A stretch of DNA of 7,025 nucleotides from F1-20-MAGs016 sp046086245 (GCA_046086245.1 JBJSXB010000326.1:1-7025), one strand, 5' to 3'; positions 1 through 6,537 are shown, counted from the stretch's first letter. Program-made: numbers and translations. The notes: generated by a model from the letters alone, not told the origin.

Positions 1-1
1 A

Positions 2-1354
2 CCGGTCGCCGAGGTGAGTCAGGTGGGGGGGGCGCCCGTCGGCCGCGACCTGCAAAAAGCGCGGCGCGCCCGCGAGGTGCTCGTGGCCTTCGAGCCCGAG
101 GACGTCGTCGAACGCCTGCAGACGGCGGGAAATCTCTACGCCCACGGCACCCTCACCGTCGGCGGCGTGAGCCAGTCGCCGGAGGATTTCGTCCGCGCCC
201 AGTCGGCGACGACGGGGCTGCCCGAATCGCTCTGCCGGGCGAACATGCAGAAGAACCTGTTCGTCCTCTCCAACATGGACCGGATGCTCGACGCCCTGTC
301 GCGCGGGCTGCCGCCGGAGATCCTCTGGAAGGGATGGGGGCGCGAGCAGCGCGGCGTGGTGGTGAGCTACCAGGTGCAGTCGCCGGTGCTCGGCCTGGTG
401 CTCCCGAGCAACTCGCCCGGCGTCCACACCCTCTGGCTCCCGGTGATCGCACTGGGCGTCGGGTTGGTGATGAAACCGGGCGGCCAGGAGCCCTGGACCC
501 CGTACCGGATGGCGGCCGCGATGGTCGAGGCGGGCATTCCCGCCGAGGCGATCGGACTCTATCCCGGGCCCACCGACGTCGGCGCCGCGATCCTTTCCGG
601 CTGCGGCCGGAGCATGATCTTCGGCAGTGCCAAGACCGTGGAGCAGTACCGCGGCAACCCCGGCGTGCAAGTGCACGGCCCCGGATTCTCGAAGATCCTC
701 CTCGGCGACGACTGCGTCGACGACTGGGAGCGGTATCTCGACATGATGGTGGAGAGCGTGGCGATCAACAGCGGCCGGGGCTGCATCAACGCGTCGGCGA
801 TCTGGGCCAGCCGTCACACCGACGCCATCGCCGACGCGCTCGCCAACCGGCTCGGCCCGGTGGCGGTGAAGCCGCCGGAGGATCCCGACGCCAAACTGGC
901 CGCGTTCACCGTGCCGGGGGCCGCCAAGGCGATCTGGGGCCAGATCGAGGCGGGGCTCAAGGCGCCGGGGGTGCGGCATGCCACCGCGCGGTACGGCGAT
1001 CGGTTCGTGGAGGGGGAGCGCTGCGGTTGGCTGCGGCCGGTGGTGGTGCACTGCGAATCGCCCGAGCCGGAGATCGCCCGGGCGGAGTACATGTTCCCGT
1101 TCGTGGCGGTGGTGCGCTGCCCGCAGGACAAGATGATCGGCGCCATCGGCCCGACCCTCGTCGGCACGGCCCTCACGTCCGACCCGTCCTTCGCGGCTCA
1201 GCTCACCGACTGCACGCACATCGACCGGCTCAACCTCGGTCCGATCCCGACGACGAAACTCGATTGGCTGCAGCCCCACGAGGGCAACATCATCGACTTC
1301 CTGTACCGTTCGCGGGCGCTGCAGGTGCCGGCCGCCGCGGCGGCGGCCACCTGA
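2..1354 (+). CDS. Aldehyde dehydrogenase family protein, atypical, lacking the usual Glu base (5' partial)
   Basis: NAD(P)-dependent oxidation of an aldehyde, or reduction of an acyl group, is the likely role; the substrate is unknown. Residues are numbered from the GTG at 14. The nucleotide-binding part is well kept: PSNSP with Asn133, K154 in a VMKPG motif, and E358 in EYMFPF, which matches the EIFGP element. The nucleophile is C257 in NSGRGC. Where most family members have ELGGKSP with the catalytic Glu, this protein has HGPGFSK (221-227), with no Glu. Loss of that Glu is known in CoA-acylating members such as EutE and PduP, so an acylating or other non-hydrolytic reaction is possible (inference). 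The frame is open to the window edge, and the visible protein is shorter at the N-terminus than is usual for the family. The true start therefore probably lies upstream and GTG 14 is only the first visible candidate. The gene is followed after 25 bases by an iron alcohol dehydrogenase, a natural aldehyde-producing or aldehyde-consuming partner. Family membership is sure; function is not. Confidence 0.9.
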   Translation, partial: PVAEVSQVGGAPVGRDLQKARRAREVLVAFEPEDVVERLQTAGNLYAHGTLTVGGVSQSPEDFVRAQSATTGLPESLCRANMQKNLFVLSNMDRMLDALSRGLPPEILWKGWGREQRGVVVSYQVQSPVLGLVLPSNSPGVHTLWLPVIALGVGLVMKPGGQEPWTPYRMAAAMVEAGIPAEAIGLYPGPTDVGAAILSGCGRSMIFGSAKTVEQYRGNPGVQVHGPGFSKILLGDDCVDDWERYLDMMVESVAINSGRGCINASAIWASRHTDAIADALANRLGPVAVKPPEDPDAKLAAFTVPGAAKAIWGQIEAGLKAPGVRHATARYGDRFVEGERCGWLRPVVVHCESPEPEIARAEYMFPFVAVVRCPQDKMIGAIGPTLVGTALTSDPSFAAQLTDCTHIDRLNLGPIPTTKLDWLQPHEGNIIDFLYRSRALQVPAAAAAAT

Positions 1355-1383
1355 TGGCGTCGGACTCCGGAGACCGACCGTGA
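1354..1383 (+). other. Nine-codon mini-ORF bridging two genes (possible translational coupling element)
   Basis: An ATG at 1354-1356 overlaps the stop of the aldehyde dehydrogenase (TGATG). It opens a frame reading MASDSGDRP that stops at 1381-1383, overlapping the GTG start of the next gene (GTGA). It exactly spans the only gap in the operon. It may carry terminating ribosomes to the next start, or it may be chance. A peptide function is not suggested. Confidence 0.3.
1369..1372 (+). promoter_or_regulatory. Ribosome binding site for the alcohol dehydrogenase
   Basis: GGAG lies 7 bases before the GTG at 1380. It supports GTG 1380 as the start; no ATG in this frame lies close by. Confidence 0.55.
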
Positions 1384-2552
1384 GCGTGCGAGCGATCGAC
1401 GCGCCGCCTCCTCCCGGCGGCTTCGAGTTCCGCGTGCACACGCGGTTGGTGGTGGGGCGCGGGGCGATCGCCCGGCTGGGGACGCTCGCCGCCGAGCTCG
1501 GTGCGCGGCGGGCGTTGGTGGTGAGCGACCGCGGCGTGCAGCGGGCCGGCCACACGGCTGCGGGCATGCGCGCCCTCGAGGAGGCCGGGCTGGCCACGGC
1601 GTTGTTCGACGCCTTCGGCGAAAACCCGGGCACCGGTGCGGTGGCGGCGGGAGCGGCGCTAGCGGCGACGTTCCGCCCCGACCTCCTCGTGGGCATCGGC
1701 GGCGGCAGTTCGATGGACTGTGCCAAGGGGATCAACTTCCTCCACTGCTGCGGCGGGCGGATGCAGGACTACCGCGGCCGCCAGACCGCCACCGCACCGC
1801 TCCTCCCGTCGATCGCCGTGCCGACGACCGCCGGCACGGGGAGCGAGACGCAGTCGTTCGCCCTGGTGAGCGACGACGAGACCGGGATGAAGATGGCCTG
1901 TGGCGACCCGCAGGCCGCCTTCCGCGTGGCGATCCTCGACGTCGATCTCACCCTCACGCAGCCGGCGCGGGTGACTGCGCTGACCGGGATCGACGCGCTG
2001 TCACACGCCGTCGAGAGCCACGTCAGCCGGGCGGCGACGCCGGCGTCGCGGGTCTTTTCCCGGGCGGCCTTCGGCCTCCTGGCGCGCGGTCTGCCGCGGG
2101 TGTTCACCGCGCCCGACGACGTCGCGGCCCGGTCCGACGTCCAACTCGGCGCCGCTTGGGCGGGGCTGGCGATCGAAAACGCGATGCTCGGCGCCGCCCA
2201 CGCCCTCGCCAATCCGCTCACCGCCGCCCACGACGTGGTCCACGGCCAGGCGGTGGGGCTGATGCTGCCGCACGTCGTCCGTTTCAACGCCGCCGCCGGG
2301 ATCGAGGGCTACGGGGAACTCGCGGCCGAGTTGCCGCCGCGGCCCGACCTCGCCCCCGCCGAGCGGCTCGCCGCGTGGCTGGAGGGCATCGTCGACCGCT
2401 CCGGCCTCGCCCGCTCGCTCACCGAACTGGGGCTGGCGACGGCCGACATCCCGGCGCTGGCGGCGGCGGCCGCGGGACAGTGGACCGCGGGCTTCAATCC
2501 CCGGCCGGTCGCGGCGGCCGACCTGTCGCTTCTCTACGAGTCGGCCCGATGA
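1380..2552 (+). CDS. Iron-containing alcohol dehydrogenase (group III)
   Basis: A cytoplasmic NAD(P)-dependent alcohol/aldehyde oxidoreductase of the FucO/DhaT/AdhB family, 390 aa, the usual length. The N-terminal Rossmann-like half carries GGGSSMD (107-113) for cofactor binding and a TTAGTGSE motif. The C-terminal helical half holds all four metal ligands at the family spacing: D205 and H209 (GIDALSH), H274 (GAAH) and H288 (VVHG). H284 lies at an additional position between them. Nothing seems missing, so it should be active with Fe2+ or a similar metal. The substrate cannot be read from the sequence. The start is GTG 1380, supported by a GGAG 7 bases upstream. It sits behind the aldehyde dehydrogenase and its stop overlaps the start of the propeller gene. 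The pair could convert alcohol to aldehyde to acid or acyl-CoA, or run in reverse (inference). Confidence 0.93.
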   Translation: MSVRAIDAPPPPGGFEFRVHTRLVVGRGAIARLGTLAAELGARRALVVSDRGVQRAGHTAAGMRALEEAGLATALFDAFGENPGTGAVAAGAALAATFRPDLLVGIGGGSSMDCAKGINFLHCCGGRMQDYRGRQTATAPLLPSIAVPTTAGTGSETQSFALVSDDETGMKMACGDPQAAFRVAILDVDLTLTQPARVTALTGIDALSHAVESHVSRAATPASRVFSRAAFGLLARGLPRVFTAPDDVAARSDVQLGAAWAGLAIENAMLGAAHALANPLTAAHDVVHGQAVGLMLPHVVRFNAAAGIEGYGELAAELPPRPDLAPAERLAAWLEGIVDRSGLARSLTELGLATADIPALAAAAAGQWTAGFNPRPVAAADLSLLYESAR

Positions 2553-3763
2553 GCAGACGATCGACGGTTCGCCGGACGTGGGTCCGCGCCGCCACCGCGA
2601 CGCTGGTGGCCATGGCACTGCTGCGCGGCGGGGCGGGGCGGTCGCTCGCGGTCGAGGCCGACGACACCGCCGCGCCCGCCGATGCCTGGCCGGTGTTCCG
2701 CGGCTGCCTCGCCGGCACCGGCCGCTCGGCGGGCCGGCTCGCCTTCCCGCTCGGGGAGCGCTGGCAGCGCGCGCTCGGCAAGACCGCCTTCGACGCCACG
2801 CCGGTGATCGCCGGCGGCACGATCTTCGTCGGCGATCTCGACGGCACGTTCCACGCGCTGTCGCTCGAGGATGGCACGACGCGCTGGACCGCCAAGAGCG
2901 ACGCCGGGTTCCCCTCGGCCGCCGCGGTGTCGACCGACCCGGCGGTGCCGGTGGTGGTGGTCGGGGATGGCGCCGGCGTGGTGCACGCGTTCGACCGTGA
3001 CAGCGGCAAGCCGCTGTGGCGCCACGAAGCGGGAGGAGAGATTTCCGGCGGTCCGACGATCGTCGCCGCGGCCGACGGCCCGCGCGTGCTCGTCGGTTCC
3101 CAGGATGCCACGCTCGTGTGCCTGGCGCTGGCCGACGGCGTCGAGCGCTGGAAGCACACGATCGGCGACCAGATCCGTTGTTCGCCCACGGTGGCCGCCG
3201 GCCGCGTGCTCCTCGCCGGTTGCGACGGCAAACTCCACGCCATCGACGTCGCCACCGGCATGGAGACGGGCGCGGTGCCGATCGACGGTCCCACCGGCAC
3301 CACGCCCGCGGCGGCGGCCGGCCGGGTGCTGTTCGGCAGCGAGGGGGGGGTGTTCTGGGCGATCGACGTCGCCGCCGCCGCGGTGGCGTGGCGCGTCGAT
3401 CCGATGGGCAGCCCGCAGGCCTATCGCTCGAGCGCGGCGATCGCCGGCGACGCCGCGGTCGTGGGCACGCGCGGGCGGGCCGTGGAGGCCTTCGCCATCG
3501 CCGACAGCGCGCGGCGCTGGCGGCCACCGATGCGCGGCCGCGTCGATGCCTCGCCGGTGGTCGTCGGCACCGCCGCCGGCGGCGACGCCGTGATCGCCGC
3601 CGACTCCGCCGGGCGGATCGTCGCGCTCGACGCCGCGGCGGGCACGCCGCTGTGGGAATTCGACGCCGGGGTCGCCTTCAGCGCGTCGCCGGCCGTCGCC
3701 GCCGGCCGGCTCGTGCTCGCCGACGGGCAGGGCACCGTGTGGTGCTTCGGTGCCCCGCCATGA
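2549..3763 (+). CDS. Exported PQQ-like (BamB-like) eight-repeat beta-propeller protein
   Basis: A 404-aa protein starting at ATG 2549, which overlaps the upstream stop as ATGA; the frame is open further upstream but that part lies inside the dehydrogenase gene. The N-terminus is a likely Sec signal: basic residues 3-13, a hydrophobic stretch at about 14-25, and possible cleavage after A34 or A37. No lipobox cysteine is seen. WPVFRG (47-52) then opens the mature protein. Repeats of about 40-45 residues follow, with the strand-closing Trp at 72, 113, 157, 201, 281, 324 and 369; the repeat starting near 241 lacks Trp. Each has the pattern of a VxVGxxDG strand, an ALDxxTG turn and a Trp. Eight units imply an eight-bladed propeller, as in BamB or the quinoprotein dehydrogenases. 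At this length, and without a recognisable dehydrogenase active-site segment, it is more likely a binding or scaffold protein than a PQQ enzyme. It probably acts outside the cytoplasmic membrane. The ligand is unknown. Confidence 0.88.
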   Translation: MSRRSTVRRTWVRAATATLVAMALLRGGAGRSLAVEADDTAAPADAWPVFRGCLAGTGRSAGRLAFPLGERWQRALGKTAFDATPVIAGGTIFVGDLDGTFHALSLEDGTTRWTAKSDAGFPSAAAVSTDPAVPVVVVGDGAGVVHAFDRDSGKPLWRHEAGGEISGGPTIVAAADGPRVLVGSQDATLVCLALADGVERWKHTIGDQIRCSPTVAAGRVLLAGCDGKLHAIDVATGMETGAVPIDGPTGTTPAAAAGRVLFGSEGGVFWAIDVAAAAVAWRVDPMGSPQAYRSSAAIAGDAAVVGTRGRAVEAFAIADSARRWRPPMRGRVDASPVVVGTAAGGDAVIAADSAGRIVALDAAAGTPLWEFDAGVAFSASPAVAAGRLVLADGQGTVWCFGAPP

Positions 3764-5208
3764 GCGCGCCGTTCGACGCGGAGCGTTTCCGCCGCGAGGG
3801 ACGGGCGGTGATCGACTGGCTCGCCGACTACTGGGAGTCGCTCGAGGGCCGCCCGGTCGCCTCCGCCGCCGCGCCCGGTGCCGTGCGGGCCGGACTGCCC
3901 GAACGGGCTCCGGAAGCGCCCGAGACGCTCGCCGCCGTGCTCGCCGATCTCGACCGGGTGATCGTGCCCGGCCTCACCCACTGGCAGCATCCCGGGTTCT
4001 TCGCCTACTTTCCCGCCAGCACCGCGCCCCCGTCGATCCTCGGCGAACTGCTCTCCGCCGGCCTGGGCGTGCAGGGGATGCTGTGGTCCACCTCGCCGGC
4101 CTGCACGGAACTGGAGACGCACGTCCTCGACTGGCTCGCCGACCTGCTCGGGCTGCCCGCCCGACTCACCACCCGCGGCGGCGGCGGGGGAGTGATTCTC
4201 GACTCCGCCTCCAGCGGCGTGCTGGTGGCCCTCGTCGCGGCACGCGAGCGCGTCACGGCCGGCCTCGGCAATCGCGTCGGCGTGGCGGATGCGTCGGTCC
4301 GCCGACCGCTCACGGTGTATGCCAGTGCCGACGCCCACTCCTGCGTCGAGAAGGCAGTGGGGATCGCGGGCCTCGGCCGCGAGTGGCTGCGCCGCATCCC
4401 CACCGACTCGGCCGGCGCGATGGACGCCGCGGCGCTCGAGCGGGCCCTGGCCGACGACACGGCGGCCGGCCGCACGCCCTGCCTCGTGGTGGCCACGGTC
4501 GGGACGACGGCACGCGGCGGCATCGACCCTGTGCCGGCGCTCGCCGCCGCGGCGCGGCGGCACGGCGCGTGGATCCATGTCGACGCGGCGTGGGCGGGCA
4601 CCGCGGCGCTCTGCCCCGAGCACCGGCCGCCGCTCGTGGCGGGCACCGACACGGTCGACAGTTGGGGCACCAATCCCCACAAGTGGTTGTTGGTGAACTT
4701 CGACTGCCACTGCCTGTGGGTGGCCGAGCCGGGGGCGCTGGTGCGGGCGCTGTCCACGAAGCCGGAATACCTCCGCAACGCCGCCACGGACAGCGGCGCG
4801 GTGATCGACTACAGCGACTGGCAGGTACCGCTGGGGCGCCGGTTCCGGGCGCTGAAGCTGTGGCTCACCCTGCGCCTCTTCGGCGCGGACGCGCTGCGGC
4901 GGCGAATCCGTGACCACGTCGCGTGGGCCGCGTGGTTCGCGGCGCGGGTGGCGGAGGAACCGCGGTTGGTGATCCTCTGTCCGCCGAGCCTCTCCCTGAC
5001 GTGCTTCGCGGCCGCGAAGGATGACGACGCGACCGGCCGGCTCCTCGCCCGGATCAACGCCGCCGGCCCGATCCTCGTCAGCCACGCCCGTGTCGCCGGC
5101 CGTCTCGCGATCAGGCTGGCGGTGGGGGCCGCGCTCACGGAGTTCCGCCACGTCGAACGGGCGTGGCAGACCGTCGCCGCCGCCCTCGACGACAGGGTGT
5201 CGGAATGA
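3760..5208 (+). CDS. Group II PLP-dependent amino-acid decarboxylase (aromatic-L-amino-acid decarboxylase type)
   Basis: Predicted to decarboxylate an L-amino acid, probably aromatic, to its amine in the cytoplasm. It has 482 aa, the length of animal DOPA decarboxylase. Landmarks fall in order: HWQHPGFFAYFP (74-85), SPACTELE, H193 in SADAHS (the His that stacks on PLP), TVGTT, D275 in HVDAAW (binds the pyridine nitrogen), and K308 in NPHKW (Schiff base). Y337 in the mobile loop EYLRN is next. This Tyr marks decarboxylases; the aldehyde synthases of the family carry Phe there. DSGAVIDYSDWQVPLGRRFRALK, read in two parts, closely follows the eukaryotic sequence. A86 stands where DOPA decarboxylase has Thr82, so DOPA need not be the substrate. 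The start is ATG 3760, overlapping the propeller stop as ATGA. No good ribosome binding site is visible, so translation is probably coupled. The gene overlaps the SOUL gene downstream in the same way. Confidence 0.93.
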   Translation: MSAPFDAERFRREGRAVIDWLADYWESLEGRPVASAAAPGAVRAGLPERAPEAPETLAAVLADLDRVIVPGLTHWQHPGFFAYFPASTAPPSILGELLSAGLGVQGMLWSTSPACTELETHVLDWLADLLGLPARLTTRGGGGGVILDSASSGVLVALVAARERVTAGLGNRVGVADASVRRPLTVYASADAHSCVEKAVGIAGLGREWLRRIPTDSAGAMDAAALERALADDTAAGRTPCLVVATVGTTARGGIDPVPALAAAARRHGAWIHVDAAWAGTAALCPEHRPPLVAGTDTVDSWGTNPHKWLLVNFDCHCLWVAEPGALVRALSTKPEYLRNAATDSGAVIDYSDWQVPLGRRFRALKLWLTLRLFGADALRRRIRDHVAWAAWFAARVAEEPRLVILCPPSLSLTCFAAAKDDDATGRLLARINAAGPILVSHARVAGRLAIRLAVGAALTEFRHVERAWQTVAAALDDRVSE

Positions 5209-5804
5209 AGCGTCCCTGGCTGGTTCCCGAGGCGCGTCTTCCGGAGGCGTTTCCCCCCGCCGGCCCGGTGGACCGGGTGATCGTCAAGCACTACCCACCC
5301 CACCGGCTGGCGCGGGTCGCCGCCGACGGCGACGCGGGCGGCGGGGCGTTCATGCATCTGTTCGGGCACATCCGCCGTGGCCGGATCGCGATGACGGCCC
5401 CGGTGGAGATGGTGTGGGAGGAACGCGCGCAGCGACCGCGCTCGATGGCGTTTGTCTATGCCCGCGAGCAGATCGGCCGGCCTGGCCCCGACCCGGCCGA
5501 CGGGCGCGTGATCGTCGAGGACGTGGCGGCCGGAAGTGTGGTGTCGGTCGGGCAGCGCGGCGGCTACGGCCGGCGGACGCTCCTCCGTGGGCTCGAGAAG
5601 CTGCGCGCCTGGCTGGTCGAACACCCCGAGTGGGTCGAGGCGGGGGCTCCCCGTTCGCTCGCCTACAACAGCCCGTTCGTGCCCGACGTCTTCAAATACA
5701 GCGAAGTCCAGATTCCCGTGGCGCCGCGCGACCGGCCGGTCGCCGCCCCCCCTGCCCCGACCGGGGCCCCGCCGACGGGCCGGCAGCGCAAGCCGGCTGA
5801 GTGA
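5205..5804 (+). CDS. SOUL family heme-binding-like protein
   Basis: A 199-aa protein of the SOUL/HBP family, whose animal members bind heme or tetrapyrroles; many bacterial members are uncharacterised. The signature IAMTAPVEM is at 61-69, and the C-terminal signature runs from Y154 (YNSPFVPD) to EVQIPV ending at 172. Residues 173-199 form a Pro/Ala/Arg-rich tail outside the fold, probably disordered. No signal peptide or membrane segment is seen, so it is probably cytoplasmic. The start is ATG 5205, overlapping the decarboxylase stop as ATGA, with a weak AGGG at 5194-5197. An in-frame ATG at 5163 would add 14 Arg-rich residues encoded inside the decarboxylase gene and is less likely. It is the last gene of the coupled run. 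Heme binding is not proven by the sequence. Confidence 0.87.
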   Translation: MKRPWLVPEARLPEAFPPAGPVDRVIVKHYPPHRLARVAADGDAGGGAFMHLFGHIRRGRIAMTAPVEMVWEERAQRPRSMAFVYAREQIGRPGPDPADGRVIVEDVAAGSVVSVGQRGGYGRRTLLRGLEKLRAWLVEHPEWVEAGAPRSLAYNSPFVPDVFKYSEVQIPVAPRDRPVAAPPAPTGAPPTGRQRKPAE

Positions 5805-5826
5805 CCGGCGGCGACCTTCGGCAACC

Positions 5827-5875
5827 TCCCCCCGGCTTACGGAACCGGCTCCGGCGGGGGGAACTTGGGGGTTTT
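5827..5875 (+). terminator. Candidate transcription terminator hairpin after the operon
   Basis: TCCCCCCG at 5827-5834 pairs with CGGGGGGA at 5855-5862 over a 20-base loop, and a TTTT follows at 5872-5875. The T run is about ten bases from the stem, so this is not a classic intrinsic terminator. A second hairpin lies at 5903-5916 (CGCGG, CCCC loop, CCGCG), followed by ATTT. Position between the operon and the next gene is the main support. Confidence 0.3.
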
Positions 5876-5974
5876 CTGCCGTCTCCCGCCAAGTGTCGGA
5901 ACCGCGGCCCCCCGCGATTTCGATACAGATGGTGAGGTTTTTTCGACCGGCGAACATCCCCGGGATGGCGTCCG

Positions 5975-5980
5975 TACTAT
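5975..5980 (+). promoter_or_regulatory. Weak candidate -10 element for the DksA-like gene
   Basis: TACTAT lies about 90 bases before the start codon, in the only AT-richer part of the intergenic region, downstream of a T6 run at 5938-5943. No convincing -35 box lies 16-18 bases upstream. A promoter somewhere in 5917-5990 is likely; this exact site is a guess. Confidence 0.22.
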
Positions 5981-6055
5981 TCGGTGCGACCCAGGACGGC
6001 GGGACACGCGAGCGGTCGGCGGGGCACCGGCCGAGAACGTGGCGACCGTCCGGGC

Positions 6056-6061
6056 GAGGAG
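6056..6061 (+). promoter_or_regulatory. Ribosome binding site fixing the start of the DksA-like gene
   Basis: GAGGAG lies 8 bases before ATG 6070. It overlaps an in-frame GTG at 6061, which argues against that GTG and the longer upstream reading frame, and for ATG 6070. Confidence 0.7.
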
Positions 6062-6069
6062 TGGACACC

Positions 6070-6486
6070 ATGGCACGCAAAGACGCTCTCGTGAATCTGC
6101 GGACGATCTTGGTCCGCCGCCGGGATGCCCTGCGCAGCGCGCTGGCGGGAGATCTGTCGCTGCTGAAGGAACTGCGCAGTGAATCGCCGGGGGACATGAT
6201 CGATGCCGCACTCGATTCGGCGCAGGACGAGATCAGCTCGCAGCTCGCCGAAGTCGAAAGCCGCGAACTGGCGCACATCGAGAACGCGCTGGAGCGGATG
6301 AAGTCGGGCGAGTACGGACTGTGCGAGGTCTGCTCCTGCAAGATCCCGATGGCCCGTCTGCACGCCTTGCCCTACGCGACGATGTGCATCGCCTGCCAGC
6401 GGGACAGCGAGCGGACCGGCTTCCGCGCGGCCCGCGAGGAGTCGGAGGACAGCTTCGCCGGCGACGTCGAGATCGACGTCTCCTGA
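6070..6486 (+). CDS. TraR/DksA family zinc-finger transcriptional regulator
   Basis: A 138-aa DksA/TraR-type protein. Members bind the secondary channel of RNA polymerase and adjust promoter output, in proteobacteria together with ppGpp. The N-terminal part (1-80) is predicted to be a helical hairpin. Its tip holds DMIDAA (42-47), fitting the DxxDxA acidic motif at the coiled-coil tip of DksA. The zinc finger is complete: C85, C88, C106 and C109 (CX2C-X17-CX2C). The last 20 residues are acidic. Length is close to that of E. coli DksA (151 aa). It has its own strong ribosome binding site and a 265-base upstream spacer, so it is probably a separate transcription unit from the metabolic operon. 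Whether it is the functional DksA of the cell or a paralogue cannot be told here. Confidence 0.92.
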   Translation: MARKDALVNLRTILVRRRDALRSALAGDLSLLKELRSESPGDMIDAALDSAQDEISSQLAEVESRELAHIENALERMKSGEYGLCEVCSCKIPMARLHALPYATMCIACQRDSERTGFRAAREESEDSFAGDVEIDVS

Positions 6487-6537
6487 CGGCGGGCCGGGCT
6501 CCTGACGGCGTGCAGGGCTCCTGACGGCGGGCAGGGC
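6481..6537 (+). repeat. Three tandem copies of a 19-base unit
   Basis: Units at 6481-6499, 6500-6518 and 6519-6537 read TCCTGACGGCGGGCAGGGC, with one or two base differences between copies and no spacer. The first copy contains the last codon and stop (TCC TGA) of the DksA-like gene, so the array looks like a recent tandem duplication of the gene's 3' edge. A role in termination or RNA stability is possible but not shown. Confidence 0.85.

Noticed and set aside
334..1383. Open frame of 349 codons on the + strand in another frame of the aldehyde dehydrogenase
   Set aside because: Arg/Gly-rich shadow of a confident gene. Only its last nine codons, restarting at ATG 1354, are of interest.
2156..2548. 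Possible upstream extension of the propeller gene
   Set aside because: The added residues are Arg/Pro-rich and encoded inside the dehydrogenase gene. ATG 2549 gives a proper signal peptide.
2001..3527. Long open frame on the - strand (508 codons) opposite the dehydrogenase and propeller genes
   Set aside because: Composition is almost all Arg, Pro, Ala and Ser, no domain is visible, and it lies opposite two well-supported genes. Long antisense frames are expected at this GC content.
3421..5151. Open frame of 576 codons on the - strand
   Set aside because: It lies opposite the decarboxylase and propeller genes, has no recognisable motif and has shadow-type composition.
5728..5743. Perfect 16-base palindrome GCGACCGGCCGGTCGC inside the SOUL gene
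   Set aside because: At roughly 72% GC, about half such an event is expected by chance in 7 kb (rough estimate), and it lies in a low-complexity coding tail.
5955..5967. Palindrome CATCCC-C-GGGATG just upstream of the putative -10 box, as a possible operator
   Set aside because: Six-base arms are expected several times by chance in this window. No second copy or known operator pattern was seen.
5536..6069. Possible upstream extension of the DksA-like gene
   Set aside because: GAGGAG at 6056-6061 is placed for ATG 6070, and the resulting protein has normal family length.
4809..6341. Open frame of 510 codons on the - strand across the intergenic region
   Set aside because: It spans three gene boundaries of confident + strand genes and shows no motif; it reflects the scarcity of stop codons in GC-rich DNA.
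6481..6537. Tandem repeat as a CRISPR array
   Set aside because: The units are only 19 bases and directly adjacent, with no spacers and no cas genes.
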